Positions 1 to 9,824 of a stretch of 64,000 bases of DNA are shown here, one piece after another. This DNA comes from Chloroflexota bacterium. GTDB taxonomy: Bacteria > Chloroflexota > Anaerolineae > Anaerolineales > Villigracilaceae. Both the position numbers and the translations under genes were made by a program. Numbering within the stretch: the first letter of the stretch is position 1; each line of letters opens with the position of its first letter. The stretch lies in assembly GCA_019873735.1 (NCBI GenBank), contig JAIOAQ010000002.1:62001-126000 (forward strand), in the 5' to 3' direction. The notes beneath the pieces were generated by a model. That model was not told where the DNA came from, did no database searches, and saw nothing but the letters and a program-made list of their open reading frames with translations.

Positions 1-344
1 TGCAATTTGCCGGGTTTAAAGACAAAGGTGCGGCGGTCTGCCCAGGTAACGGAACCAGGTATCGGTTTGCCGTCAGAACCGGAAAAAGTCCAGGCCGCCT
101 GTGTCTTCGTCTGATCCATATCCCGGTCAAAGGTGAGCCGAATCTCCGGTTCCAGGGCCAGTCTTTCCCCTTCCATTGGAGAGCGATGCACAATCTGCGG
201 CCCAGCAGGCGCCGATTCGACCGTGAGCAATTCAGGGTTCGGAGGGGTGGGCTCAGGCATAGAAGTGGGCGTGGACGTCAGCGGACCACAGGCCACCAGA
301 AATGCAAGCAAAAGAAAAATTGCCTTACGGAAAATGGGTTTCAT
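1..344 (-). CDS. Lipoprotein with bacterial Ig-like domain, N-terminal fragment
   Basis: The gene starts at the ATG complementary to 342-344 and runs off the left edge after about 114 residues. The product opens with a lipoprotein signal (MKPIFRKAIFLLLAFLVACG), so it should be a membrane-anchored exported protein. A Thr/Pro-rich spacer follows. Next comes a stretch with 'RSPMEGERLALEPEIRLTF' and 'DRDMDQTKT', which resembles the Big_5/SbsA-type Ig-like domain found at the start of bacterial alpha-2-macroglobulin-like proteins. A GGAG ribosome site lies 5' of the start. Whether the rest is a full alpha-2-macroglobulin cannot be told from this window. The plus-strand frames over this stretch have no family-like content and are treated as shadows. 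Confidence 0.7.
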   Translation of the reverse strand, partial: MKPIFRKAIFLLLAFLVACGPLTSTPTSMPEPTPPNPELLTVESAPAGPQIVHRSPMEGERLALEPEIRLTFDRDMDQTKTQAAWTFSGSDGKPIPGSVTWADRRTFVFKPGKL

Positions 345-482
345 AAGAGGCGCTCCTTCGAGGATGAATCGAGTATGCCCCGGCTTGAGGAGTCTGTCAA
401 GCAAGAAAAAGGTCAGGTTTTGGGGAGAGACGCAGAGAAAACGACAAAAGTTCCCCAGGGCAGGCGCGCAAATTGCCAGACG

Positions 483-557
483 GTAACTGCTTACCCTCCC
501 GCAGGTTTCGGCGGCCCCGTTCTAATCTGCAGGAGGGTTTAAGGGTAGGCCATTACA
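483..557 (+). repeat. Family A MITE-like repeat, copy 1 (internally deleted)
   Basis: A left end reading GTAACTGCTTACCCTCCCGC and a right end reading AGGGTAGGCCATTAC are joined after loss of about 45 bases of the centre, compared with the 122-base copies at 3403 and 51765. The two arms are inverted repeats of each other. It fills much of the 262-base gap between the divergent lipoprotein and acyl-CoA synthetase genes, so it may sit in or near their promoters. Otherwise 345-606 holds nothing I recognise. Confidence 0.75.
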
Positions 558-606
558 TCAGATGGTAAAATTCCACCTGAAACAGACACCCAAGAAATGA
601 GGAAAC

Positions 607-3357
607 ATGGTCTCTTCACCCGCACCCGTTCCCCGCTTTGACCCGGCTCACGACGTCCTGCATTACCAGCCGCACGCCCTGGATGCGATCTTCAAACCGC
701 GCAGTGTCGCCGTCATCGGCGCCACCGACAAGCCGGGCAGCGTTGGCCGCACTTTGCTATGGAATCTGATTCGCAGCCCCTTTGGCGGGACGGTCTTCCC
801 GGTCAACCCCAAGCGGGAAAACGTCCTTGGCATCAAGGCCTATCCGGCCATCGCCGACATCCCCGATCCAATTGACCTGGCCGTGCTGGTCACGCCCGCG
901 CCTACCATTCCCGACCTGATCGGTCAGTGTGTGGATGCAGGCGTAAAAGGCGCCATTGTCATCTCTGCCGGCTTCAAGGAAATCGGCCCCGAGGGCGCAG
1001 AACTGGAGCGGCGCATCATGGAGCATGCCAATCGAGTCAAAATGCGCATCATCGGCCCAAACTGCCTGGGTGTGATGAATCCGCTCACCGGCATGAACGC
1101 CACCTTTGCGGCCGAAATCGCTCAGCCCGGACATGTCGGCTTTATCAGCCAATCGGGGGCGCTGCTCACCTCCGTGTTGGACTGGTCGTTGCAGGAAAAT
1201 GTCGGCTTCTCGGCCATTGTCTCGCTGGGCTCCATGCTCGATGTGGGCTGGGGCGACTTGATTTATTACCTGGGCAACGACCCTAACACGCACAGTATCG
1301 TCATCTACATGGAGACCATTGGCGATGCCCGTTCCTTCCTTTCGGCTGCGCGTGAAGTCGCCCTGACCAAGCCGATCATCGTCATCAAACCAGGACGCAC
1401 CGAAGGCGCCGCCCGTGCGGCTGCTTCGCACACCGGCTCCTTAACCGGCTCCGACGAGGTGCTGGAAGCCGCCTTCCGGCGCTGCGGCGTTTTGCGAGTC
1501 AATACCATTGGCGAACTTTTCTCCATGGCCGAAGTGCTGGCCAAGCAACCCCGCCCGCAAGGCCCCCGCCTGACCATCCTGACCAACGCCGGCGGTCCGG
1601 GCGTGCTTTCTACCGACGCCTTGCTTTCCACAGGCGGCGAACTGGCCGACCTGCCTGCCGATACGATGGAACGGCTCAATCAAATCCTGCCGCCGGCCTG
1701 GAGTCACAACAACCCGGTGGACATTCTGGGCGATGCCGACCCCAGCCGCTATGCACAGGCTTTGGAAATTGTGGCCGATAACCCCCACAGCGACGGCACA
1801 CTTGTCATCCTCACGCCGCAGGCAATGACCGAACCGACGGCCACCGCCGAAGCCTTGAAAGCCTACGCCAACCGCTACGACAAGCCCATCCTGGCCTCGT
1901 GGATGGGTGGGCGGGACGTAGCCGCCGGCGTTGCCATCCTGAACACCACCACCATTCCCACCTTCAATTATCCTGATACGGCCGCGCGTGCCTTTACGTA
2001 CATGTGGCGTTACAGTTATAACCTGAAAGGCATTTACGAGACCCCTACCCTGACCGAAGAGTCCGGTTCCGGTCCAGACCGTGAGGCTGCCGCGGCCATC
2101 CTGGAGCGGGCGCGGCGTTCCGGGCGGACCATCCTGACCGAAGCCGAATCCAAGCAACTGCTGGCCACTTACGGTATCCCCACCACGCCCACGCGGATTG
2201 CCGCCAACCCGGAGGAAGCCGTCGCCTGCGCCGCAGAGATCGGCTACCCGGTGGTCTTGAAACTGCATTCCGAAACATTAACCCACAAAACCGACGTGGG
2301 GGGCGTCAAACTCAACCTGCAGAACGCCGATGAGGTGCGCGCCGCTTTCAAGGACATGCAAGAAACAGTGCGCGCCAGAGCCGGAGAAGGGCATTTTCTG
2401 GGCGTCACCGTTCAGCCCATGATTCGGCTTGAGGGTTATGAACTCATCGTCGGTTCCAGCCTCGATCCGCAATTTGGGCCGGTGCTGCTCTTTGGCACAG
2501 GCGGCCAGTTGGTGGAAGTTTACAAAGACCGATCCCTGGCCCTGCCGCCTCTCAACACCACCCTGGCGCGCCGGATGATGGAGCAAACCCTGGTCTATAA
2601 AGCCTTGCTGGGTGTACGCGGCCGCCCGGCCGTCGATTTGCAAGCGCTGGAAAAACTGCTGGTACGCTTCAGTCAGTTGGTTGTCGAACAGCGCCGGATA
2701 CGTGAGATTGACATCAACCCCCTCTTGGCCTCTCCCACCGGTCTGCTGGCGCTGGATGCCCGCGTTGTCCTCCACGACCCTCAGACCAGGGAAGAAGATC
2801 TGCCGCCGCTGGCCATCCGCCCTTACCCCATTCAATATGTGCAAACGTGGACAATGAAGAACGGCCTTCAAGTCACCTTCCGGCCCATCCGCCCGGAAGA
2901 TGAGCCGCTGATGCGCCGCTTCCACGAGAGCCTCTCGGAACAAAGCGTAACAATGCGCTATCTGGTGCCATTGGAGTTGGGCGAACGCGTTGCGCACGAA
3001 CGCCTGGCGCGCATTTGCTTCAACGATTACGACCGCGAGATCGCCCTGGTTGTCGACCGGCAGGAACCCCACAATGGTGAACACAACATCCTGGCCGTAG
3101 CGCGCCTTTCCCGCCTGCCCGGCACAGAAGAAGCGCATTTCACCATGCTGGTCAGTGATGGCTGGCAGGGACAGGGCCTGGGCATGGAACTCCTGCGCCG
3201 GCTGATGGACATCTGTCAAAAAGAGAAGATTGGCCGCCTGGTTTGCACCTTTGCCAGCGACAACGGCGCCATGACCAAACTGTGTACCCGCCTGGGCTTT
3301 CGGCTGTTATCCCAAGGCGAAAACCTGACCCGCGCAGAGTGGGATGTGCCGGCGTAA
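607..3357 (+). CDS. ADP-forming acyl/acetyl-CoA synthetase fused to GNAT acetyltransferase
   Basis: 916 residues. Residues ~25-150 form a CoA-binding Rossmann domain ('[15 protein letters not shown]'). Residues ~150-460 are succinyl-CoA-synthetase-like, with the conserved 'SHTGSLTG' loop whose His275 is the phosphorylated histidine of the ADP-forming acyl-CoA synthetase family. Residues ~490-720 are an ATP-grasp domain ('[21 protein letters not shown]'). Residues ~750-916 are a GNAT domain ('[18 protein letters not shown]'). This order matches the PatZ/Pka-type protein lysine acetyltransferases (about 890 residues in E. coli). In PatZ the synthetase half is inactive and senses acyl-CoA. Here the catalytic His is kept, so it may be a working acid-CoA ligase, a protein acetyltransferase or both. 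ATG preceded by GAGG. It faces the same way as the acyl-CoA operon that follows. Confidence 0.85.
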   Translation: MVSSPAPVPRFDPAHDVLHYQPHALDAIFKPRSVAVIGATDKPGSVGRTLLWNLIRSPFGGTVFPVNPKRENVLGIKAYPAIADIPDPIDLAVLVTPAPTIPDLIGQCVDAGVKGAIVISAGFKEIGPEGAELERRIMEHANRVKMRIIGPNCLGVMNPLTGMNATFAAEIAQPGHVGFISQSGALLTSVLDWSLQENVGFSAIVSLGSMLDVGWGDLIYYLGNDPNTHSIVIYMETIGDARSFLSAAREVALTKPIIVIKPGRTEGAARAAASHTGSLTGSDEVLEAAFRRCGVLRVNTIGELFSMAEVLAKQPRPQGPRLTILTNAGGPGVLSTDALLSTGGELADLPADTMERLNQILPPAWSHNNPVDILGDADPSRYAQALEIVADNPHSDGTLVILTPQAMTEPTATAEALKAYANRYDKPILASWMGGRDVAAGVAILNTTTIPTFNYPDTAARAFTYMWRYSYNLKGIYETPTLTEESGSGPDREAAAAILERARRSGRTILTEAESKQLLATYGIPTTPTRIAANPEEAVACAAEIGYPVVLKLHSETLTHKTDVGGVKLNLQNADEVRAAFKDMQETVRARAGEGHFLGVTVQPMIRLEGYELIVGSSLDPQFGPVLLFGTGGQLVEVYKDRSLALPPLNTTLARRMMEQTLVYKALLGVRGRPAVDLQALEKLLVRFSQLVVEQRRIREIDINPLLASPTGLLALDARVVLHDPQTREEDLPPLAIRPYPIQYVQTWTMKNGLQVTFRPIRPEDEPLMRRFHESLSEQSVTMRYLVPLELGERVAHERLARICFNDYDREIALVVDRQEPHNGEHNILAVARLSRLPGTEEAHFTMLVSDGWQGQGLGMELLRRLMDICQKEKIGRLVCTFASDNGAMTKLCTRLGFRLLSQGENLTRAEWDVPA

Positions 3358-3402
3358 GTGGTCGAAAACAGCCACAGGTTTCACAGACAACTGTAAAACG
3401 GC

Positions 3403-3524
3403 GTAACCGCCTACCCTCCCGCAGGTTTTGGCGTAATTTCCAAGCCGCAAGACACCGTCATGATTACCAGCATCGATTGCCGGCCCCGTTCTAACCTGCG
3501 GGAGGGTTAAGGGTAGGCAATTAC
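3403..3524 (+). repeat. Family A MITE-like repeat, copy 2, with 8-bp target duplication
   Basis: A 122-base element starting GTAACCGCCTACCCTCCCGC and ending GGGTAGGCAATTAC. The outer ~27 bases of each end are imperfect inverted repeats; the right arm carries 7 extra bases. It is flanked directly by AAAACGGC at 3395-3402 and again at 3525-3532, an exact 8-base direct repeat as expected of a target-site duplication. It contains no plausible reading frame. It lies downstream of the acyl-CoA synthetase and could also act as a transcript-ending hairpin. Confidence 0.8.
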
Positions 3525-3597
3525 AAAACGGCAGTTTTAACGCCATCCCTATCTGGGGGTGGCGTTAAAGTTTTTTCGCAGACTCACCCGTGGGTCT

Positions 3598-3760
3598 ACT
3601 GCAAAAAGGGCGTTTCCAACGCAAGGGCGCAAAGCCGCCAAGATTTTTTTAAGGTCTATTTCTTTTTTAGGCATAATCCAAAACCGAAAAACGGAGATTT
3701 TGCATTGGAAATTGCATTTTCTTTGCGCCCTGGCGGCTTTGCGTTGTGGCTTTTTGCAGT
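3598..3760 (+). repeat. Family B intergenic repeat, uninterrupted copy
   Basis: A 163-base element bounded by perfect 11-base inverted ends ACTGCAAAAAG (3598-3608) and CTTTTTGCAGT (3750-3760). Inside, two blocks rich in CGCAAAGCCGCCA-type words (around 3619-3642 and 3721-3746) face each other as imperfect inverted repeats around an AT-rich centre. A second copy, in reverse orientation and interrupted by family A, lies at 51679-51947. The copy sits in the gap upstream of the acyl-CoA dehydrogenase. Confidence 0.75.
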
Positions 3761-3843
3761 GAACTCACCTGTTAAAATTTGGGAAAGCCGTTGTATACTA
3801 TTACTTGTATCTGGAGGTGTTTGCTGCCATAGGAGGAGGCGCG

Positions 3844-5001
3844 ATGGATTTTGATTTAAACGAAGAACAACGCATGTGGAAAAAAGCCGTCCACGATTTT
3901 GTGGCGGCTGAAGTACGACCAAAAGCACACGAAACAGACGAAACGGGGGAATTCAACTGGCCCGCCGTCCGCAAAATGGGAGCCCTGGGTCTGCTGGGCC
4001 TCAATATCCCGGAAGAGTTCGGCGGTGCGGGGGTAGACGCCGTCAGCGCGGCGATTGCCATTGAAGAACTGGGCTGGGCATGCGGCTCAACTGCGCTGGC
4101 CATTGCCGCCCACAACGGATTGGGGACAACCCCACTGGTATTATACGGCTCAGAGGAACTCAAGCAAAAATGGCTGCCCCTGGTAGCCAGCGGCAAAGGC
4201 AAATTGGGTTCGCTGGCATTAACCGAACCGGGCGCCGGTTCAGACCTGCAAGGCATCCAGACCAAAGCCGAAAAAGAGGGGAATGAATGGGTTATCAACG
4301 GCGCAAAGATGTGGTGCACCAACGCCAGCATTGCCGAATACATCATCACCCTGGTTCGCACCAACCCGGCAGGCGGCTCACATTCTCTGAGCATGATTCT
4401 GGTTCCAACCGACACGCCCGGCCTGAGCATCGGCCCACCCGAAAAAAAGATGGGGCTCAAAGGCTCGCCCACGAACGCGGTGACGTACGAAAACGTGCGC
4501 GTCCCGCTGTCTAACCTGATCGGCGAAGAAGGTAATGGGCTGTGCCAGACCCTGACCACGCTGGACGGCGGACGGATTAGCATTGGTGCCATTTCTGTTG
4601 GGCTCGCACAAGCCGCTCTGGAGCACGCCGTTGCCTATGCGAAAGAACGTCACGCTTTCGGGGTGCCGATTGCCAGTTTTGAGGCCATCCAGTGGATGCT
4701 GGCCGACGCGGCCACAGAAATCACCGCCGCGCGTAACCTGGTATATTACGCCGCCTGGCGCAAACAGCAGGGAAAACCCTATACTCAAGAGGCTGCCATG
4801 GCCAAGTTGTTTGCCACCGAGATGGGCGAACGTGTCTGCCGCAACGCCATCCAGATTTTCGGCGGCTATGGCTACAGCCGCGAGTACCCGGTAGAACGCC
4901 TCTACCGCGATGCCCGCCTGATGACCATCGGCGAAGGGACAAGCGAAATCCAAAGGCTGGTCATCGCCCGGCATCTGCTCTCAGGCCAAGGGTCGGTATG
5001 A
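3844..5001 (+). CDS. Acyl-CoA dehydrogenase
   Basis: 385 residues from the ATG at 3844, chosen because AGGAGGAGG sits 5-13 bases upstream and the N-terminus then reads MDFDLNEEQ, the usual family start; the in-frame ATG at 3805 would add 13 unlikely residues. FAD-dependent alpha,beta-dehydrogenation of an acyl-CoA. The ACAD signatures '[11 protein letters not shown]' and '[20 protein letters not shown]' are present. The Glu in 'IGEGTSEIQ' is at the usual catalytic-base position of the short/medium-chain branch. A possible weak promoter lies at 3771-3799 (-10 TATACT). It heads a run of co-directional CoA-ester genes reaching 10289, so it probably performs the oxidation step of that pathway. 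The chain length or aromatic nature of the substrate cannot be read from sequence. Confidence 0.92.
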   Translation: MDFDLNEEQRMWKKAVHDFVAAEVRPKAHETDETGEFNWPAVRKMGALGLLGLNIPEEFGGAGVDAVSAAIAIEELGWACGSTALAIAAHNGLGTTPLVLYGSEELKQKWLPLVASGKGKLGSLALTEPGAGSDLQGIQTKAEKEGNEWVINGAKMWCTNASIAEYIITLVRTNPAGGSHSLSMILVPTDTPGLSIGPPEKKMGLKGSPTNAVTYENVRVPLSNLIGEEGNGLCQTLTTLDGGRISIGAISVGLAQAALEHAVAYAKERHAFGVPIASFEAIQWMLADAATEITAARNLVYYAAWRKQQGKPYTQEAAMAKLFATEMGERVCRNAIQIFGGYGYSREYPVERLYRDARLMTIGEGTSEIQRLVIARHLLSGQGSV

Positions 5002-5133
5002 ACCGGCCGGGCCATCTTTCGACCTGGAGGTGAATCGTCTGGCGTACAAATCCTGTCACTTCGTCTGAATGTCCTTGAGGGCAAAAAGCCCAAGCGTCGT
5101 CTCACTCTCATACGCCAAAGGAGGAGGAAGAAG

Positions 5134-6114
5134 ATGCAGATTCTTGAGTCGGGTCAGGGGGAACTGATCCAACCGTTCGATCTGGACGAGTTTCGCGAAT
5201 GGAACCGTACCAGAAAAAGCCGCAAGTTGACCGACAAAGTAATGACCGAACAGGAGGCCATTGCCCAATTTGTCTATGATGGTTGCTACATTGGGACAGA
5301 GTTATACGGAACGGTACGCTGTCCGATGTCGCTGGCGCGCGAAGTGATTCGCCAGGGTCGAAAAGATTTGCGCGTTTGCGGACAAGGGGTGCTGGAACTC
5401 GACCTGTGGCTGGCTGCCGGTATTGTCAAGAAGTTAGACATTACCTATATCGGACTGGAAGTGTACGGCACTTCTGCCTGTCTGCGCCGGGCGGTGGAGT
5501 CGGGACAGGTGGAGGCCTGCGTCGAATGGTCCAATGCGTCTATCTCGTGGCGCATGAAAGCCGCCGCCATGGGCGTGCCTTTCCTGCCAACGCGCTCGAT
5601 GTTGGGAACCGATATGTTGAAATACAGTGCCGCCAAAGTGGTAGAGGACCCGTTTACCGGCACAAAAGTGGCCCTGCTGCCGGCGCTCATCCTGGACGTG
5701 GCCCTGATTCACGTCCATCGCGCGGATCGGTATGGTAACTGTCAGATTGAAGGCATCAGCGGCTTCGCGCTGGAGATGGCGCGCGCCTGCAAACGTTTAA
5801 TTATCAGCGCGGAGGAAATTATCTCGACGGACGAAATCCGCAAATACCCCGATCGGACGGTGATTCCTTACTATCTGGTAGACGCGGTGGTACATGCCCC
5901 TTACGGGTCACACCCCGGCGAGATGGCCTATCTCTACGGCCGGGATGAGGACGGCATCAAAGAGTGGGTGGAAATGAGCAAAAGCGCAGAAGGCGCCCAG
6001 GCCTATCTTCAAAAGTACGTTTACGGCCCTAAGGATCACGCCGGCTATCTGGAAATCATCGGCAGCGAGAGACTGGCCAGGTGCGTTGACTTACGCGAAA
6101 GGAGGCAGGCATGA
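5134..6114 (+). CDS. CoA-transferase family protein, subunit A (glutaconate CoA-transferase/IpdA-like)
   Basis: 326 residues, preceded by AGGAGGAGGAAG. It has the type I CoA-transferase fold seen in the alpha subunit of glutaconate CoA-transferase and in IpdA ('RVCGQGVLELDLWLAAG', 'LHVHRADRYGNCQIEG'-like block at residues ~190-205). Its stop overlaps the start of subunit B by 4 bases, so the two are translationally coupled. Family members transfer CoA between acids. The mycobacterial IpdAB branch instead hydrolyses a ring-opened cyclic CoA ester in steroid breakdown, so hydrolytic ring cleavage is an alternative role here. Placement after an acyl-CoA dehydrogenase and before thiolase-like genes fits either role. 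Confidence 0.82.
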   Translation: MQILESGQGELIQPFDLDEFREWNRTRKSRKLTDKVMTEQEAIAQFVYDGCYIGTELYGTVRCPMSLAREVIRQGRKDLRVCGQGVLELDLWLAAGIVKKLDITYIGLEVYGTSACLRRAVESGQVEACVEWSNASISWRMKAAAMGVPFLPTRSMLGTDMLKYSAAKVVEDPFTGTKVALLPALILDVALIHVHRADRYGNCQIEGISGFALEMARACKRLIISAEEIISTDEIRKYPDRTVIPYYLVDAVVHAPYGSHPGEMAYLYGRDEDGIKEWVEMSKSAEGAQAYLQKYVYGPKDHAGYLEIIGSERLARCVDLRERRQA

Positions 6115-6878
6115 GTCAATTGCCCTACTCCAAGACGGAACTGATGATATGCGTGGCGGCGCGCTTATTCGAAGATGGGACAACTTGCTTCATCGGCACC
6201 GGCATTCCAATGCTGGCGGCCATGCTGGCATCCAAGACGACGGCGCCAAATATCGTTCCCGTTTTCGAGTTTGGCGGCACGGGCGCCATGCTGGAGGAAT
6301 TGCCGTTAGCGGTAGGAGAGGCGCGCACGTTTCATAAGGGGGTATCGGCACTGGGCATTTGCGACACGATGGAAACCGCACAGAGAGGGTTCATTGACTA
6401 CGGTTTTCTGGGCGGCGCTCAGATTGACCCCTACGGCAACTTGAACAGCGTGGTGATCGGGGAACACGATTCGCCCAAAGCGCGCCTGCCCGGAAGCGGC
6501 GGCGGCAATGATGTGGGCAGTCACTGCTGGCGGACAATTGCCATTATGCAACACGATGCCCGCCGGTTCGTGCCCAAAGTAGATTTTGTTACCACGCCCG
6601 GCTATCTAACCGGCCCCGGAGCGCGGGAAGCAGCCGGCCTGCCTCGCGGCACCGGCCCGATGGCTGTGGTTTCCACCCTGGCGCTGATGGATTATGACCC
6701 TGAAACCTGCCGCATGCGCCTTAAAGCCCTCCACCCCGGCACCAGCATAGACGAGGTGAAGGCGAATACCGGTTTTGAATTAATCATACCGGAGCAGGTA
6801 ACGGTCAACGACCCTCCGAGCGAGGAAGAGTTACGTCTGCTGCGGGAGGAAATTGACCGGCAGCGATTCTACATTTAG
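6111..6878 (+). CDS. CoA-transferase family protein, subunit B (glutaconate CoA-transferase/IpdB-like)
   Basis: 255 residues; its ATG overlaps the stop of subunit A (ATGA). It carries the beta-subunit motifs 'IGTGIPMLAAMLA', 'FEFGGTGA' and 'GGAQIDPYGNLNSVVIG', and a GSGGGNDVGS loop. Glu53 in 'VFEFGG' lies where the catalytic glutamate of glutaconate CoA-transferase beta sits (family knowledge; alignment not computed). It works with subunit A as an (AB)n complex in the cytoplasm. The C-terminus ends in a helix-rich segment (EEELRLLREEIDRQ). The next gene starts 13 bases downstream, so they share a transcript. Confidence 0.82.
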   Translation: MSQLPYSKTELMICVAARLFEDGTTCFIGTGIPMLAAMLASKTTAPNIVPVFEFGGTGAMLEELPLAVGEARTFHKGVSALGICDTMETAQRGFIDYGFLGGAQIDPYGNLNSVVIGEHDSPKARLPGSGGGNDVGSHCWRTIAIMQHDARRFVPKVDFVTTPGYLTGPGAREAAGLPRGTGPMAVVSTLALMDYDPETCRMRLKALHPGTSIDEVKANTGFELIIPEQVTVNDPPSEEELRLLREEIDRQRFYI

Positions 6879-6891
6879 GAAAGGAGAGTAC

Positions 6892-8052
6892 ATGAACAAA
6901 GAGGTTGCCATTATTGGCGTGGGCTGGTCGGGTTTTCACCCCAGCACACCTGAAGTTTCCTACAAAGAACTGATGTACGCCGCAGCAGTGCGCGCCTACG
7001 CCGACGCAGGCGTGGATCCCCGCCGCGACATAGAATCCTTTGTCACCGTGGCCGAGGATTTTATTGAAGGCACCAGCATTTTCGACGAGTACGTGCCTGA
7101 CCAACTGGGGGCGGCGCTCAAATCTGTGCATACCATTACCGGCGATGGGCTGCACGGGCTGGCCACTGCGTACATGCTCATTCGCACCGGCGTGTTTGAT
7201 GTGGTGGCAGTTGAGGGACACAGCAAGGCCTCTAATATTCAAACGCTCGATTCGATCGTTGGCCACGCCCAAGACCCAGTCTTAAATCGCCCGCTGCGGC
7301 TCAACACGCACTTTGTCGCCGGCCTGGAAATGCAGCGTTACCTGCACGACAGCGGCTCCAGCCTGGAACAGTGCGCTGCCGTGGTGGTCAAAAATCGCCA
7401 TAACGCTCTCAAGAATCCGCTGGCATCCTATTCGGCCAACCTGACAGCCGAAGATGTGATGCAGGGTCCTCCGCTTGCCTGGCCATTGGGGCGCCTGGAA
7501 ACTGCCACGCCGGTAGACGGTTCTGTGGTCATCGTGCTTGCCTCGGGCAGAAAAGCCGCCGAGTTGAGCGACAATCCCGTCTGGATTGCGGGTATGGGCT
7601 GGTGCAACGGTTCTGCTTCTCTGGAAAGCCGCGAGTGGAGCACCCTGCCCTATGTAGAAAAGGCCGCTCAAATGGCCTACCGCCAGGCCGGAATCGGCGA
7701 CCCATGGGATGAGGTGGACTTCGCCGAAATAGACGACACTTATGCCTATAAAGAACTGCAATCACTGGAGGCGCTCGGTATATGTGCATTCGGCGAGGCC
7801 GGAGAACTGCTCATGCAGGGCGCCTTTGACCCCTATGGCGAATTCCCCGTCAATGCTTCGGGCGGCAGCCTGGGAGTGGGTCACCTGCTGGATGCAACCG
7901 GTCTGCACCGTGCTCTCGAAGCCGTGCTGCAATTACGCGGAGAAGCCGGCGCACATCAGATAGAAGACGTGCACACCGGCCTGGTTCAGTCGTGGCGCGG
8001 CGTGCCAACCACCAGCGCAGCCGTTGCAATCTTTGATAATCAGGAGGGCTGA
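6892..8052 (+). CDS. Thiolase-like protein lacking the nucleophilic cysteine
   Basis: 386 residues from the ATG at 6892, after AAAGGAGAG; an in-frame upstream ATG at 6853 lies inside the previous gene. The fold is that of SCP-x/archaeal-type thiolases ('AIIGVGWSGF', 'GVFDVVAVEGHSKAS', 'TPVDGSVVIVLASG', 'GGSLGVGHLLDATG'). The segment that normally carries the active-site Cys reads 'TITGDGLHGLA' and has none, whereas His331 of the GH motif remains. Members without Cys include the Ltp2-type retro-aldolases, which pair with DUF35 proteins like those encoded at 9281 and 9825. It may therefore be a C-C lyase subunit, or a non-catalytic partner of the Cys-bearing paralogue that follows directly. Confidence 0.85.
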   Translation: MNKEVAIIGVGWSGFHPSTPEVSYKELMYAAAVRAYADAGVDPRRDIESFVTVAEDFIEGTSIFDEYVPDQLGAALKSVHTITGDGLHGLATAYMLIRTGVFDVVAVEGHSKASNIQTLDSIVGHAQDPVLNRPLRLNTHFVAGLEMQRYLHDSGSSLEQCAAVVVKNRHNALKNPLASYSANLTAEDVMQGPPLAWPLGRLETATPVDGSVVIVLASGRKAAELSDNPVWIAGMGWCNGSASLESREWSTLPYVEKAAQMAYRQAGIGDPWDEVDFAEIDDTYAYKELQSLEALGICAFGEAGELLMQGAFDPYGEFPVNASGGSLGVGHLLDATGLHRALEAVLQLRGEAGAHQIEDVHTGLVQSWRGVPTTSAAVAIFDNQEG

Positions 8053-8053
8053 C

Positions 8054-9220
8054 ATGGGAATGAGAAAAGTTGCTGTCATTGGCGCCGGGATGACGAAATT
8101 CGTCCGCCGCGCTTTGGAAACCCCCAAAGAACTCTCGTGGGAAGCCGCCAAGATGGCCCTGGATTCCTGCGAACTGACCATGGACGACGTGGACGGCGTC
8201 TGCTTTGGTACCGCGCCAGATGCCTTTGACGGCGTCCACATGAACGGGGAATACTGCAGCGACGGCGCCGGGGCGTGGAACAAACCTTTCATGCGCTGCT
8301 TTGTCGGCGGCGGAACCGGCGTCTTTGTCCCCATTCAGGGCTGGTATCACGTTGCTTCTGGCCTGTTTGATGTCGTGCTGGTCGTGGCAGAGGAGAAAAT
8401 GTCCTCTTATTACCCGCATGCCCAGGCCGCTTTTCTGACCATCTTTGACCATACCACCGAGCGGCCTCTCAAGCCCAATCTGCTGTGGATTTTTGCCCTT
8501 GAGATGAATCGCTACATGACGACCTACGGCATTCGGAAAGAAGACATTGCCCGCGTCTCGGTACAACACAAACGCAACGCAGCCAACCACCCCTGCGCTT
8601 TGCTGGGCGAAGCAAATATCACCGTAGAAGATGTGCTTAACTCCGAAGTCCTGGCCTGGCCGGTACAGCGCTTCGATGTCTCGCCTGTTTCGGATGGCGC
8701 AGTAGCCCTGGTGCTGGCAGCCGAACATGTGGCCAAACGCCTGACCGATAAGCCGGTCTGGATCGAGGGGGTAGGCTGGCACTTGGACACCGCCTACTGG
8801 ACAAACCGCGACCTGGCCTATCCGCGCTATGTCGAATATGCGGCAAAAATGGCCTACGACATGGCCGGAATCAAAGAACCGCGCAAAGAAATCCACATTG
8901 CCGAGCCATACGACCCGTTTGACTACAAGGCCCTCCACCACCTGGAAGGGTTACAACTGGCCGAACGGGGCAAGGCAATTGAACTCTACCTGAGCGGCGC
9001 GGCTGCCCCCGATGGCGACCTGCCCATCTGTCCCTCCGGCGGCCTGCTTGGCGTTGGGAATCCTATCGCCGCGGCCGGCCTGATGAAAGTCGCCGAACTC
9101 TTCTGGCAGTTGCGCAGCGAAGCCGGAGCGCGTCAGGTGCCCGGCCAACCCAGGCGCGGTCTGGCCCAGGCCTGGGGCGATCTGATGCAAGTAGGCACGG
9201 TGATTGTAATGGGACGCTAA
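8054..9220 (+). CDS. Thiolase family protein (acetyl-CoA acetyltransferase-like)
   Basis: 388 residues from ATG 8054, one base after the stop of the preceding thiolase-like gene and behind AGGAGG. It keeps a cysteine at the nucleophile position (Cys82 in 'FMRCFVGGGTG'). The GHP box is altered to 'GVGNPIAAAG' (Asn336 instead of His). The C-terminus reads 'RRGLAQAWGD', as in thiolases that work with a DUF35 protein. It probably cleaves or forms a beta-ketoacyl-CoA together with the preceding protein and the two following Zn-ribbon proteins, as BbsA/BbsB do in anaerobic toluene degradation or the thiolase/DUF35 pair does in archaea. The substrate is unknown. Confidence 0.87.
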   Translation: MGMRKVAVIGAGMTKFVRRALETPKELSWEAAKMALDSCELTMDDVDGVCFGTAPDAFDGVHMNGEYCSDGAGAWNKPFMRCFVGGGTGVFVPIQGWYHVASGLFDVVLVVAEEKMSSYYPHAQAAFLTIFDHTTERPLKPNLLWIFALEMNRYMTTYGIRKEDIARVSVQHKRNAANHPCALLGEANITVEDVLNSEVLAWPVQRFDVSPVSDGAVALVLAAEHVAKRLTDKPVWIEGVGWHLDTAYWTNRDLAYPRYVEYAAKMAYDMAGIKEPRKEIHIAEPYDPFDYKALHHLEGLQLAERGKAIELYLSGAAAPDGDLPICPSGGLLGVGNPIAAAGLMKVAELFWQLRSEAGARQVPGQPRRGLAQAWGDLMQVGTVIVMGR

Positions 9221-9280
9221 AGCAAAGCGACAGGTCGAATCGTTTTTCGGTTTCGGCTTGCGCAAATTTAGGAGATAACC

Positions 9281-9823
9281 ATGACCTCAAGGATTAACCA
9301 TTTCCCCGGCACTTCCCTAAACGAACAAGATTTCGCTGACGGGAAAGTCCTTTTCGTCCACGACGCACTCAAGGCTGAATACGCCTGGGACACCGGCATT
9401 GCCATTGGAACCTATCTGGCAGGCCTCAAGCGCGGCGTCATCCTGGGCGCCCACTGCCGCCATTGCCGCAAGACCGTTGTCCCGCCGCGCACCGTATGTG
9501 AATGGTGCTTCCGGCCAATGAGTGAATACATTCCCCTGCAAGACACAGGCACAGTGAACACCTTCTCGTTGTGCTATGTCACCTGGGATGTGCGCCGAAT
9601 CAAAGAGCCGGAGATTCCGGCAGTCATTACGCTGGACGGCGCTTCGCAACTTGGACCGGCTTCACTTTTTATGGGCGGCATCATGCATAAACTCGGCGAG
9701 GTGAATCCGGAACAGGTGCATATCGGTATGCGCGTTAAGGCCGTGTGGAAGCCCGAGAAAGAACGCGAAGGCGCAATCACCGATATTTTATACTTCAAAC
9801 CGTTACCCAAAGAGGAGGCCTGA
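9281..9823 (+). CDS. DUF35 OB-fold/Zn-ribbon acyl-CoA-associated protein
   Basis: 180 residues behind a GGAG site. A rubredoxin-like zinc ribbon is formed by two Cys pairs ('CRHCRK' and 'CEWCFR', residues ~59-80). An OB-fold follows, ending in the family motif 'GMRVKAVWKPEKE'. DUF35 proteins form complexes with thiolases or thiolase-like aldolases and help bind the CoA part. An N-terminal extension of about 45 residues is not found in its shorter neighbour. Two thiolase-like genes and two DUF35 genes in succession suggest a 2+2 complex or two separate pairs. Confidence 0.88.
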   Translation: MTSRINHFPGTSLNEQDFADGKVLFVHDALKAEYAWDTGIAIGTYLAGLKRGVILGAHCRHCRKTVVPPRTVCEWCFRPMSEYIPLQDTGTVNTFSLCYVTWDVRRIKEPEIPAVITLDGASQLGPASLFMGGIMHKLGEVNPEQVHIGMRVKAVWKPEKEREGAITDILYFKPLPKEEA

Positions 9824-9824
9824 G

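Noticed and set aside
133-542. Two short plus-strand frames at the left edge
   Set aside because: The opposite strand encodes a clear lipoprotein signal and Ig-like domain; the plus frames show no motif and run into a repeat.
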